From positions 496,001-560,000 of the forward strand of contig JABWDB010000038.1 in the NCBI GenBank assembly GCA_019614645.1: 64,000 nucleotides of DNA. The letters run 5' to 3'. Under the pieces are notes generated by a model. It was not told the DNA's origin. It was given only the letters and a program-made list of their open reading frames with translations, and searched no databases. The DNA is from Stratiolaelaps scimitus (Eukaryota; Arthropoda; Arachnida; Mesostigmata; Laelapidae). The position numbers were made by a program, and so were the translations under genes. The number at the start of each line of letters is the position of its first letter. The first letter of the stretch is position 1. Positions 49,209 to 60,653 of the stretch are shown here, one piece after another.

Positions 49209-49273
49209 GCGCACTACATCACGGCGGGAGTTTCAGGATGAGCGCACTATGTCACGGCGGGAGTTTCATGAAG
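49209..49273. repeat. Two-copy 33-bp tandem repeat
   Basis: A unit beginning GCGCACTA and containing TCACGGCGGGAGTTTCA is present twice, starting at 49209 and 49242 (period 33), with three or so differences. A recent local duplication; no function visible. Confidence 0.85.
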
Positions 49274-50680
49274 GAAGGTTCAGTGTACATAATCAGCCAT
49301 GAGCAAGGCGTATTTGTTACCATTAATAGTTCAGTTGACTGCTCGATTCGTTGTCGGAGAAATCATTTGTCCAAAAATATTTTCAATCTTACTTATTATT
49401 TAATGAAATAAAGGACTCCGAGAGTGGCGATACACGTTTAGCGCTGCAGCACCTGAATCAGTTAGAGCTTACTTATGCAGCTCAAATATCTTCCCGATTT
49501 AGGCTAAATCTTACGTTTCTACACTTCACTAACTCAAAAGGGCGGTGTAGAACAAAGCGGTAAAGACTTTCTTGAGGTTCGCAACGTTTCGTTTCACGTA
49601 GTTGTTCAATCTGAGTTGTCTGCCTCGAAATGAGCGAATGACAGTTAAGCAGGTAACGAACTAGGAAAATAAATCAATTTAGTCGATGTTGTTTTTGTGT
49701 CCATGGTTAGTGGGTCGATCGAAAACCACCACGAGCCCCCAAGCCACCGTGAGGACGACCAACATGTTTTCGGACTCCTGCGGATTAACCTGTTACTGGA
49801 TCGTCCATTTTCGCACTAGAGCTGTACCGGCGTTAAAGTCAACACCCCTCATTGCACATAGTCATTCGATAACGAGCCCGACAGCATTGCCAAGACTGCA
49901 TAAAGCATATATTACTTACAAGCATGGAATTTGTAATGTTCAGTCCAGGTAGTGCTTTTGGAGTAGTGTTTGATTCAATGACATTCATGTGATTTAATGA
50001 AGGCCAGCACATAATCAGCCGTAAGCATTTCCAACAAAGCGAATTATTGCATTAGACAATCCTCATTACTGGATCTACTGAAGCACAATAAAATGTTGCC
50101 TGCATAAACGAACGAATTAATGAATAAATCAAACAACTTGTCTCGTTAGTAGCGCACAACAAGCAGTGATCTCCCTAGCGACTGGGGAATTCTGTGGCGC
50201 GAATAATCTCGAAATGGCACTTTAACAAGGAACACGGACGTTCGCAACCACCATTATTATAATAACAGGAAATAGATAAACTCGAGTCATGTTCGTATTT
50301 GGCCATGTTTCAGGGACGAATGTCATCCGGTTTGGCGAATCCAAGAAATAGATTCCAGTATCCATTCGACTCACAGTTAGACGAACCCGAGTACGATATC
50401 GTAGTTTTATTTGTTCCAGTTCAGTCGAGACTTATCCTGAGTTCTGTGCAAGCTCTGAGTTTATAATCAATGTGAATAATTAATGTGAACGAAAGTGCTT
50501 AGACATGGAAGGGCGAGGATCCATTACTGGCATACATTGAACCTAGGTAAAATAAGGCTGTCGTTTCGAGGTCTCGGAATGACACGATGGCCTTCGACTA
50601 TCGTTTAAGAAATTGCGATTATTGTTTCGCTATTGATGTAAATAAACGCCTACTCATAGCAAAGTATTAAACGGTTTTTT
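49274..50680. other. Unassigned AT-leaning DNA
   Basis: No recognisable gene or repeat. Short frames at 49351 and 49686 lack support. Confidence 0.45.
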
Positions 50681-50685
50681 TTCAG

Positions 50686-50706
50686 CACGTGGTGGCCACC
50701 TCCTAG
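50686..50706 (+). other. Candidate 21-nt micro-exon
   Basis: The 21 bases are preceded by a polypyrimidine acceptor (GGTTTTTTTTCAG, ending 50685), with an A-rich possible branch region near 50665-50672, and followed by CTAG|GTAAGC (GT at 50707). The length keeps the reading frame; one of the three frames has a TAG, the other two would add seven residues (R-G-G-H-L-L type or T-W-W-P-P-P type). Both splice sites are strong, but no partner exon is identified nearby. Confidence 0.28.
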
Positions 50707-50712
50707 GTAAGC

Positions 50713-53700
50713 GAGGTACTTTTTCGATGGCTAAACATTAATTGATCAGTTAACTTACATATAAGTTGCATACGTGTTTATATGTATCAGGAACTACCAC
50801 CATGTTCGTGGAGGTAGTTTCAATTTAGTTCTCGTCATCTTTAATTAATGGCCGGATCAAGACCGCACGCCAGCATATGAGCCCGGTCACAGTGTGCGAA
50901 ACGGAAACTGCTCAGGCCAAACAATAAATTAATCGAAATGCTCGAAGTGATGTCATCTGCTTCCTGTCTTGCCCTGTGTTGAGCTTCGCACCGACGTACA
51001 GAAGGCGCGCGGCGTCAATTTCAAAAGGGATGGCTCGTACAAGAGTTCGTCCTCGTCTGTTTGCCGAGCCACAAAGATAGTGAACGAAGGGAAGACATTT
51101 CCAAAGGAATGAATTGGCCCGGTCACTTTCCAACCTGTCAAAGCCGTCTCTCTTCTATTTAGACAATATACCGTCCCACAGAGATGACATCAAGTCTATA
51201 GGTGATCGCAAATAATGAATGGCATTGCTTGACGGGCCTAGTTTTGGAAGGGCGATGCTGACCTACTGGGCGGCAGAAAGGGAGTTGCTCGCATTTCTCC
51301 TTTTTTAACTAACGTGTATTATCGAAGCATTTGATGTAGATCTGGAACCGGCAGTATATCTGCAAGCGTCGTGATGAAAAAGTACCCATTGAATTACGCC
51401 CTATGCTAGCCCTTGAAACGAACGTTAGCGATGAACCGCAAAAATGGCGAATTTATATCGTCAGTTATTGTGGTGCATCTCCCTCTTGGCAGAAGTACAG
51501 CGGATACAACTAAGTTCATAACGACAGTAACACTATACTTAACAGGGAAACACTGCTATTAGGTGGACAGCCACGGTCGCCTTTCGTAGAAGGCCATGAT
51601 ACGTCGGCGTCTCTTTTGGCGTGCCATGATTATGCCACGCTACAGCATCGCTAGCAGATTTGAGCTTCGGTCCCGTTCAACTCGTCAGTCCTGGCTGGTC
51701 TACACATTTACCCTTCTGCAGACCTCGGTGTACCCCGGGGTTTCCTTTTCTCATAGATTCCATGTCTACAGTGTTCTGAGTGGAGTACAAAACGAGAATT
51801 TCTAGGTAATATACGTGTGCAGATCAACCCTATAATAAGTTCGTCTACAGAACTAATGATATTTTTCTGGCTTTCACATATAACCTAACCATTTTGGGAG
51901 CGGACACAACTCTGTGCGTAGGAGCATCCGGAAGCGTTTCATAGAGTCCGCGTTTTTCCCTGCATACTACACGGTGGTCTTTTACGCATGAAGATGGATA
52001 GCTTAATAGTTTAAAGTGGAAATTGTTTTCGCTTGACTAGCCAACGAGGACCATTATCTGGGTGTGATGTTCGTCCGAAAATTCAAAATTGCTCAGAGTC
52101 ATAAATTATAAGGAAGTTATTTGACCTTCAGTTACTGCATATGTAAAACATGGGGTTCACGTTACACTTTTAAATATTCTATATAAATATCATCAATCTG
52201 GTGCAGTTGGCGGGCGTATTAGCAAACAATTCAGATCTTTGTTTCATGCATATGCCGCGCGTATGCAGGTGGTGATAGCCAGGAGCAAGTGTTTTCCACT
52301 GTTCTGTTGCAACCGTACTCAGGACTGGTACAGTGTGAAGCGCTAGTAAGTTTCAAGCAGCTTCGTTGCGACCGTTGCTAATGCTTCCTTAGCTGTGGTA
52401 TCGGTCTATGTATGTATCTATTTGCTTCGCACCGCCTGCTCGACAGTTGGCAATGAGGTTCGCTTTATTAAATTACGGGACCAGACAGATAAACAAACAC
52501 AGAGAGAGAGAGAGAGCAACAGCGAGTATAGGCAAAGTGAGGCCGTTCCTTCATTCAAAGTAACTAACTGACGCACTCAGTCTGTCCGTCACGAGCCGTT
52601 GAAATAACGAAAAGTCTCTGTGTTCTGCCCGGAACTGGTGTAATATGTTTAGGCTTGTAGTTAAAACACCCAAATATATATATATATATGTATATATATA
52701 TTGAAGGCTTGTCGATGTGCATTGGTCTTTCACTCTCCCCGCTGAGAACTGCTTCGGGAGAACATCATTCTTCTCGACTTGACCCCAGCCTACTCTGCGG
52801 CGAAGTGGTATCAAATAGTATCAACGTCGTCGTCGTCGTTGTTCGTATAGGTCTGGCTGACTGTGTCATTTGTGTTGGTGTTGAGTAGAAGCGGATCCCC
52901 GCTGTGACCCCTGTAAATTAGCGGCAGCAATCGAATTTGTTGCTATAATAATACGTACCGCCAGCCGTCAACATGCCAAGAAACGTATAATAGAATTAAT
53001 CTAGGTGGCATCTCTTGATTGGCACCTGACTAAAGCTAGTTTGCGGTAGCACTTTGAGGAAATGTCGAGCTAAGCTTAACAACATCCGAACCAATGTGTG
53101 GATGGTGGAAATATCAAATCGTGGCAGACGCCACGACCGACCAACGTAGATCGGGACGATGTCGAAGCAGTTGATTGCGAACATACAACAACTCAGGTGG
53201 ATTTATGTCATTTTTGGTTGCACGATATCCATGTGGCGTATATATGCGTTCATTAATTGTTCGTCTAGGCATCCATCCAGTCGTCCGGTTGTTGTTGTTG
53301 ATGGCCGCCTGCTTCTTGTCGCACAGTAGGTATTGGTGTGTGTTTGCGTTTGACGAAACGATGTCGGAAGTACACCCACGGCACTGCGATTCGCTGCTGG
53401 CAAACAAAGGCCAAGCAAGGCAAGCAACTATCACGGTAAAAATAGGCGGGGACAGAACTACGGGAAACGGGGAATATCTATAATAGTTGCACAAAACGTT
53501 ATTAAATTGATGGAAACTAAATTCTCAAGGAGCAAGCATGCCGCATGTATCAGCGAGTAGCTTGAGTATGCCAACAAGGTCAGACTCTCCTTTATCGTTT
53601 CAAGTTTGACGTCGCTGAGCCATCAAATGACCCGCGTCATCTGTCATTGTTCTCCAACTGTATTCGCTCTGTTTATCGCCGGCCGTATATCCATTGTCCG

Positions 53701-53998
53701 CAGTTCGCCGATTCAGTCTATTTATAACTCAGTACAATGAATAGTTTGCATAAAACGTAGGCGTAGATCATTTAATGTCCATAGAGATGGCTTGATTATC
53801 TGTCCAATGTCTTCTGTCACGGTGGACAACCATATCGCAATAATATTGTAATAATAGAATATAAGGATAATATATATTTGAAGTGGTCATGTCAAATGAT
53901 GACACTGAAGTAGAGGATGGAAAATATCCTCTGCATCGAGCGTCACCAGGATGGAGGTCGCTTGACTGACCTTCTCGTCGGAAAAACGAAACTCGAGT
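50713..53998. other. Unassigned DNA with GA and TA tracts
   Basis: GA run at about 52499-52517, interrupted TA run at about 52673-52702, and a short GTC run at about 52826-52837. No gene recognised; frames at 53114-53494 on both strands mirror each other. Confidence 0.4.
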
Positions 53999-54021
53999 GG
54001 GGGTGGGGGGTGGGGGGGGGG
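53999..54021 (+). other. Poly-G tract with G-quadruplex potential
   Basis: Twenty-three bases of G interrupted by two T (runs of 5, 6 and 10 G). It can fold as a G-quadruplex and is also a likely place for sequencing-length error. Confidence 0.8.
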
Positions 54022-55560
54022 AAGCCGGCTGTAACAACTGTCCAGCAGCAGAAGGATCCTGTTAGCTTGGCTGACTACGACTGGAGCTAAATATCTTTAG
54101 GCGCACCAGTGTAATAGAAGATCCATCAATGATCGTCAATTGTCCTACTCCGAGCGGCCGCCCGGATGGACTTGTATTCACTCGCGGCAGCAACAAACAA
54201 CATTCGCCTAACTTGGACATGCTGCGTCGTTGCACGGCGCACCGTAATTTGGCAGCAATAGAGAACTTCGAAATCCGATAACAATATTCATTCCAACCTA
54301 CTAAAGGCTATACCTCCCTAAAGGGTTCACACATTATTGTGACCTATGGTGACTATGGCAGCGATGCATAATATTATGTTAATCAAGGAATTCTATCTCT
54401 TGCGTGGGAATTTGTTGATATTTTTGCGTTGCCAACTCATCAGTCACCCATTGGATTAAAGACTCATTAGACCTCACTCTTCATATAATCCCCTTTACAG
54501 ACGAGCCGCAGACGGAATTCATATGCTAACAGTGGTGAAATTGTCTTTTATCGATATGATGTTCCAGTCACCTATTTACATTTTCAAATTATCATCGTCC
54601 GCTATTCAACACCATCTTCGCTGGCGCTGTTGAATTGTGGGATGCAAAAGAGTGGTGCGGGTTCTGTAGAGGTAGTGAGACGGAGGGTGGCGAGTGGTTT
54701 CGCCCTGCTACGAAGATAACGCATATCGTCCCACACTGCAACGCTGTCGCTGCTGCTGCTGGTGCAGCAAGCGAATGCACTTTGGAAATCTCCTTGGTGG
54801 AACAACCGCCAGCCAGCCCGCCACTGATCTGGCCGTGACATCTGCGTTTTCCTTCTGCACTAAGGGCTCATGGGGGCAGGAGGTTCCAGCTTGCACACTA
54901 GCGAGCACCACAGACGCGCGTTCCAGGCACACATCCGTCCCCTTTCTCCATTCCGGAAGTGAGACAGACGCTATACAGCGTCGACCGAAGAGGTTCTGCA
55001 GAGCGACTTAGCGCTGGTGGTGGTGGTGTTCGTGGTAGTAGTTTTGTTGGTGTTGTTGTTGTTGCCGCCGCCGCCGTCGTCGTCGTGAGAGGGAGGAAGA
55101 TTCAGTAGCCCGTCGCGAACGCAGACGGGAATGAACGAAGTGGGACAAGGGGGAACAGGGAAGACGCAAACAGAGTTGTACACACATCGACGCCAGATAC
55201 AGAGAGAGCGACAGTCATCTCTTGTCTCTCTCTCTCACTGTCTGTCGATCCACCACAACCCTTGTAGGACACACCTCTCGTTTTCCTCATGAAGCACAGT
55301 ATAGTGCAATACGCGCACAGATGGGCTCCCGCGCCGCCAGTACTAGCAGCAGCAGCAGCACCCACCCACCCATCCACCCACCAGACCAAGCAACCAACTA
55401 CTACTACTGTAGTTCGTAGCCAGCGAGACGAAGAATCGAGACTACGGCGTAGAATCGGCGACGACATCTACGGCGGCTGAGTCAGCATCTCGTCTGTAGC
55501 TGGCAGTTGTTTAAGTTGGACAATTAGTTAGTTCGAGTAACCTACGACTACGTGGCTGCA
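54022..55560. other. GC-rich block with dense triplet repeats
   Basis: From about 54590 the sequence is GC-rich and open on both strands. 55014-55087 is a chain of short GGT, TTG, CCG and TCG triplet runs; CAG (about 55346-55361) and ACC/CCA runs follow. No recognisable protein. The block may be a leader or promoter area. Confidence 0.35.
55014..55087. repeat. Compound triplet repeat (GGT/TTG/CCG/TCG)
   Basis: Seventy-four bases made almost wholly of consecutive short triplet arrays, each of three or four units. On the minus strand one frame reads poly-Asp/Gly/Asn/Thr, typical of a triplet tract rather than a domain. Confidence 0.85.
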
Positions 55561-56257
55561 TAGATGTAGGCAGCGCTTTCAGCGGCGGCGTCCCTCAGCC
55601 CCTTCGCCTTCATCCTGTCTTCCTGTTCTTAGACAGAACTCGCTTCGTAGGCAAGCAGGCATGCGTTCCTTGGGTCGGTGGATGGGCGCCTGTATCCGTC
55701 TCTCTCTCTCTACTCCTTCCTCCGTTCCCTCGTTCGTCTGTGCTCGCACGAGCGTGCTATGCGCTACGGCGTCGTGCCGTAGTACCCTATGCTTATCCCC
55801 AATCTTCTGGAAGTAGAAATCTCTAGAGTGGCTGTGGTGGTGGGGCGAAGGCGCACGCACCAGTTGCGTGACTAACTCGCTTGCGCTCATGACGGTGACA
55901 TGACATCTCTCCGTGTATACATGAGCATAAGTATAAGTAAACATACTGCATATAGGGGATAGGCTATACGATAGATGCCTGCAACTGTAAGGTTTGTTTT
56001 CCGTCTGTGGGTGTACATGTCATGTAGAATGTTAAAACTTGTTCACGTGTTCATAATCTAATGGATTGCTATGACTAGTCGTCGTATTGTATAATTGACT
56101 CTTGGGGTAGTGATAAGATGGGAGCAATCGTGAAGTCATGTGATGACAGAACGATACCTGTTTACAGAAGGTGTCTTGGACACATTTTATGTCAAAGGGG
56201 AATCTCCAATTTGTATGTACACTCCTCTTAACGTTGTTGGTTAACCGTATACCTTAC

Positions 56258-56624
56258 CTTTAGGGGGTGGATGTGGTTTGTGTTGCTCTTGACCTTTACC
56301 CGGCTTGGGTGGTAGTGGCACGAGGGGTTTTGTCGCCGGGACGTGCCCTTGAGCGTTAGCCGAGTGAGCTTGAGGATGAATCGGTGCATTATCCAGGCCT
56401 TTTTCGAGTTCGTCTCCAGAACTCGAATCTTCGCAATCTGATTCATGGCCGTCTTTCTTCACTAGGTACATGTAACGGTAGATCATAACGCCAGGAAACA
56501 CTGAACTTGCATATTCCTCTGTATGTATTGATTTATGATGATATACGTAGCACTCGTAAGCGGTGATCACAAAGAGTTCGAGACGCAGCTTTGGAGCATG
56601 TTGCAAAACAGCAGGCACACACAT
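56258..56624 (-). CDS. Candidate coding exon: ATG start, acidic and proline-rich segments, splice donor
   Basis: Minus-strand frame from a true ATG at 56624 (an in-frame stop lies directly upstream) to a consensus donor CCTAAAG|GTAAGG (last exon base 56258). It gives about 122 residues: residues 1-55 are mixed and slightly hydrophobic, 61-76 are acidic and serine-rich (ESDCEDSSSGDELEKG, a casein-kinase-2-like pattern), and 97-121 are proline/lysine-rich (PLVPLPPKPGKGQ). This order looks like real disordered protein sequence, not a repeat. The ATG has T at -3, a weak context, so a first exon or an internal acceptor is not settled. No family recognised. Next exons would lie below 56250 on the same strand; none was identified. 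Confidence 0.35.
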
Positions 56625-56639
56625 TTATCCATATTATAT

Positions 56640-58390
56640 GAGCCTCTTGATTGTTTTGGCGGATTTCATTAAAGGAGGTGGCGACTCTTCTAAATTGTTA
56701 CCTGACTCTCCTTCAGTTCAGCCGTTCCTTGAATAGCAAGGTGAAGCTTCACCATGCTTCACATTTACTTTTTCTAATGGCTTTAACAATTCCATTTACA
56801 GTTCCATTAGACACCGTTTGATCTGGTACTTTGATAATGACAAACGATCAGACGACAGTCTCGTAGGTTGTCCTCAAAGGCTACGAGAATCTCAAGGTCT
56901 TCTTTCTTCCCTCTGGTTGAGCTGTTCTATGCTGAACACCCCGTCCTCCTTTACAAAGACAATGTCGCATAATTGCAAAACCATTAGGGGGCGTGGACCA
57001 AAGTGACTAAATCCTTAGAAGATGTGCTCTCATTCACTACAAGTTGTCCTCGCGAAGTGCGGTCGGAGCGGCTGTGCGTCTATGTACAGCGGTTTTGTTG
57101 TCGCGTAAAATGAGGAACGATCCCCTGGGGAGATCTAGCCTCGGAACAGCTGAACAGCTGTCTGACATGTCCCGTTCTACCCAGACGCCAAAGGTTCCGA
57201 ATCCCTGACGCCATTGCAGCGTACCGCCGATGGCCTCAATGGTGCTGGCGGTGGCAGAATACGAGAACGACTTGGGGACTTGGGGAGATGGGAAAAAATC
57301 AGAGAGAAAAACGGGAGCGTGAACCGAATTATCCTTTATTTCTCTTTTTTTTTGCCACCAGATGGAAAAAAGTGTGTGCGCTACATCCCAAGGTCCTCAC
57401 CCCCTACCATTTGCTCACCCCTGAGACGTTCCACTACACTCCCCCCCGCTCTCTTTCTTATCATTTCTATCGAGCTGAACGGAAGTTCAAGAACCAGCAC
57501 AAGGACCGCGTAGGGCTCCGTAACGGCACGCGATTCGTTAACTCGGTTCTCTTCAAAATGCTGTCCCTGAGAGAATCGATAGAAACAGACCACTTAGTTA
57601 CTATTTCACAAGTCACATAGCATGATTTCTTACTTCATTATTTGTGTCACGGTGGTCACATGTAGGTCATGGCGTGCCGTTGCGAAGGTCTGCATTTGGT
57701 CCACGTGATGCTTTGCGAAGTTGCCTCCGTTCTGCTCCTTATAAAAAATAACAGAGGGAGTTTCGGGAAGGTTGTAGCTGAATGGTAGTGTTATGCGTTG
57801 GTTGAGAGTGAGTCCAAGGTGTGAAAATAAGGAGAGACCGGACGTTCAGAAACTTACAACAATTCAAGACAAATAATAAGAAGTTGTGGACAGGCAGGAA
57901 ATACGTATGCGGAAAGCAACGTAGCTTGGATGCCTGCCATGGTATTGGATGTATCTCGTGTAGCAGGCTACCATCTCGCGTTCGGTATGCAAACTGCGCG
58001 GAGGCCGACAGGCAGGCCAGCAGGCATGCATGAACGGGTGTGTTGTTCATATTGTGTGTCGCTCTGTAGCGTTTTCTCCCCTCTGATTGTTCCCCAGCAG
58101 TTTAGGTATTGCGCAATGGCAAATGACGGGACTTGGAACTTGGCACTCGCGTGCCGCCTTGCAAAACACGTCAGCAAGGGTCCTGTCGAGGCACACCACT
58201 TGCATGAAGCAGCGTGTGGCCATGGCGTAATTTAGTTCATCACATCGCGAGAAGGGCGGGGCTAGAAGGAGCCTTTTTCTTCGGTCTTTCCTTTGGTGGC
58301 GTAGCCAAAGGGAAGAGAGAGAGAGAGTGAGGTAGTTCAAACTGAATTAGGCTGGAGGGAGGACTAAGCTGGCTGAAGTAGTAAGAGACG
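56640..58390. other. Unassigned DNA
   Basis: No recognisable gene. Frames at 57214-57620 and 57739-58340 occur on both strands and lack splice or family support. A GA-rich run sits at about 58315-58328, just above the candidate promoter. Confidence 0.4.
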
Positions 58391-58391
58391 G

Positions 58392-58430
58392 TATAAAAAA
58401 ACTGTCGTGGTTGGTTACGGTAGTGTCAGA
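58392..58430 (+). promoter_or_regulatory. Candidate core promoter (TATA box and initiator-like TCAGA)
   Basis: TATAAAAAA at 58392-58400 and TCAGA at 58426-58430 (A at 58428 as start) lie 36 bases apart measured from the first T, a little long. A GA-rich run (about 58315-58328) sits upstream, as at GAGA-factor promoters. The downstream element at +28 is only a partial match. Confidence 0.33.
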
Positions 58431-58819
58431 CGGAACGTGTACGAGGAGATTTTAAGAAGATCGAAGCAATACTGACTTTGAGCGCTTTGGTTTAGTATTG
58501 CGATTATTAGATACAAAACGTTTAGTAGGAAACACGTCCATTCTTAAAAGAACGAAAAAACGAACGAACGGCAACGATGATAGAAACAACAAACATTAAA
58601 TAAACGAAGGGGACGTCAGTTTCTTGCCTATAATATAATCGATTTTGAATGGAAATTGGGCGCCATAAAACAAGTGCAAATCCAAAAGACAGACGTTCTG
58701 TGTTTTACCTGTGATATCTATCGATTATCGATGCATAATTTCGATGTGAGAAGTGCTGCAGAGGAATTTCGAACAATAACGAAATCCTAAGAGCTGTTCA
58801 TCCAAGAAATTGCTCACTG
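58428..58819 (+). other. Candidate non-coding first exon
   Basis: From the proposed start site to a consensus donor CTCACTG|GTGAGT (GT at 58820). ATG codons inside give only frames of up to about 20 codons, so it would be a 5' untranslated exon. Translation would then start in a downstream exon not identified here. Evidence is limited to the ordered set TATA, initiator and donor. Confidence 0.28.
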
Positions 58820-59049
58820 GTGAGTGACTCTTGATTAAAAATCAAATCAGCCTTCATGTGTGGACTGATTTCCGAAGCCAGCCACAACCGTCTCAACAAG
58901 CAGCTACAACTTACTCTCCAACATTACGCTCTTCTGATGGCTGGGGTCAGACGTCCGCTCCCTCTGAGTATACATATTACCATTATATATCTATATATAT
59001 ATTTGATTCTCATAGTGCAGTATGCAACCGTGTGTTAAGAAAACTGGCT

Positions 59050-59321
59050 TTACGCGGCGACGTTCCTGTCGATAATATCTTTTGAAGGTTTCGTAGGTAC
59101 CAAAGACAGCCCCTTACTTTCCCCGTTCTCTGCTGGCTTTGGCGTCTCGTAGAACCCATGACTTCTGTCTGTCCAGAGAAATCCATATGCCGTATGAAGG
59201 CACCCCAAGGCCAGGGCGATCCATAGGCTAGCCGGCCTGCCAATATCGAAAACCGCCTGGCGTAAAATACACAGCCAGGTTTTCCATATGACCATATATA
59301 CCAAATCCACACTAATCCTAG
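59050..59321 (-). CDS. Candidate terminal exon of a multi-pass membrane protein
   Basis: On the minus strand, CCTACCTATCAG ends at 59322 as a fair acceptor, and the frame (two bases, then 89 codons) stays open to TAA at 59050. It has two hydrophobic segments: VDLVYMVIWKTWLCILR and, after a short polar link, ASLWIALALGCLHTAYGFLW; then a polar tail rich in K, E and P ending in NVAA. The layout is that of the end of a membrane protein with a cytosolic tail. Codon choice looks natural. No family recognised. The frame remains open upstream of the acceptor for only about ten codons from an ATG, so a small unspliced protein of about 100 residues is the alternative. Confidence 0.32.
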
Positions 59322-60080
59322 CTGATAGGTAGGATAATTGGCACATTAACAATGCTTATGAATGATTCAATTATCGCTGATGTTGAGGAACTGAGACATA
59401 GTTAAGAACTTAGACACAGTTCAACAGCACACATAGTTAAAGCTATTTTATATCAAGAGAATGTAAAGTAACGTTAGAGCAAATTGCGTCAAAGGCGTGA
59501 AAAAAATGCCAGCGTATATAGCTGTAAAAGCACAGTAAATAAATGAACTCAATCCATATATTGAAATGTCTCACATAAAGGAGAGGGAATACGCCCTGTA
59601 TATGCTCTCAAGTGTCTCTGCAACCTCTTAAAGTCCATAATCTTGAATCCATTAACCAAAACGTGGATTTCATTTTGACCGACTTGAATATCAGAGCTCT
59701 TCCGATCTATAGGCACTCGGTAGTTTTTTCTCCAACATCCATTTGAGTGAACGTGGCTCCTGTTATCGGCTTGTCCTATACCGAATCTCATTAGCGCCTT
59801 CCAGCAGGACAGCTCGTAATATCGCGACCGGAAGGATCTGCTCCAGGAGAAGCTATCAAATTGTGAATAAGCAGTTTATTACGATATCTCTTTTCATCAG
59901 TTTTCCTCAAACCACCAGGTTTCCTAGCGATGATACTTTTACGCCTGGGGGCCTAATAGAAAAAAACTCATTATTTCAAAGGGTAAAATTTGCGAGTGAC
60001 ACAATCCCGGATACAGTGCCGAAGCAATCGCATTGAGTTGTGTCACATATTTTCACACAGCTCGTTCATCATATCCCTTT
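59322..60080. other. Unassigned DNA
   Basis: A minus-strand frame at 59549-59791 contains NEIHVLVNG-F-DFKR, which faintly recalls galectin sequences, but the defining tryptophan motif is absent. Nothing else is assignable. Confidence 0.35.
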
Positions 60081-60650
60081 ATATCTACCCGTGCCACTAA
60101 CCGCGGATCGTCTGGCCCAACCCACGAGGCGGCCTAGACGCTAAATAGCTCAGACCAGCTGTCCACCACGCATAGTTTGAAATCACGCTGCCATCAGAAG
60201 CAGCCGCAACAGCAGGAACACCAAGCACACTATCAGCAGCAGAGTAAAACTGAATCCGCGATGAACAAAATGGCCATTGACGCATTCAACGACCCTTCTG
60301 TTTTATTTTTTCGCCAGCCACGTGTGTGCACGCAGACAGACACAGATTGAGAAAGGCGCTGAGAGTAACAGAGATACGGCTGTATACGACGAGGGGAGGA
60401 GGCGCCGGAAATCAGAATAAACAGCGGAAACGGAAAACAGAGGGAGTCAATGGAATGGGAAAACATTTGCCGCTCCTCCGGCTCGACGCGGTGTGTCTGC
60501 AACGGCGGCAATCGCTGTGGCGTTGGGTTTGCGCTGTGCCACTCTGGCGCAACCGCCGCCGCCGCTGTGAAACGTCGAGTCGACAACGTTTGCCAAAACC
60601 ACACTAGCGATATCGTATAAAACGTTCGTTCTTTCTTCTTCTTCTTCTTT
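60081..60650. other. GC-rich patch ending in a pyrimidine tract
   Basis: Open frames on both strands over 60233-60607 mirror each other. TATAAAA at about 60616-60622 and a TTC repeat tract (60628-60650) ending in TTTTAG (60653) can be read as either a promoter string or a splice acceptor; neither is confirmed by a recognisable exon. Confidence 0.3.
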
Positions 60651-60653
60651 TAG

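Noticed and set aside
59549..59791. Galectin domain
   Set aside because: Only a short VNG-F-DFKR similarity; the conserved tryptophan motif and strand spacing are missing.
60616..60653. Promoter at TATAAAA before a TTC tract
   Set aside because: No initiator at the expected place; the TTC tract ending in TAG fits a splice acceptor as well as anything else, so neither call is safe.
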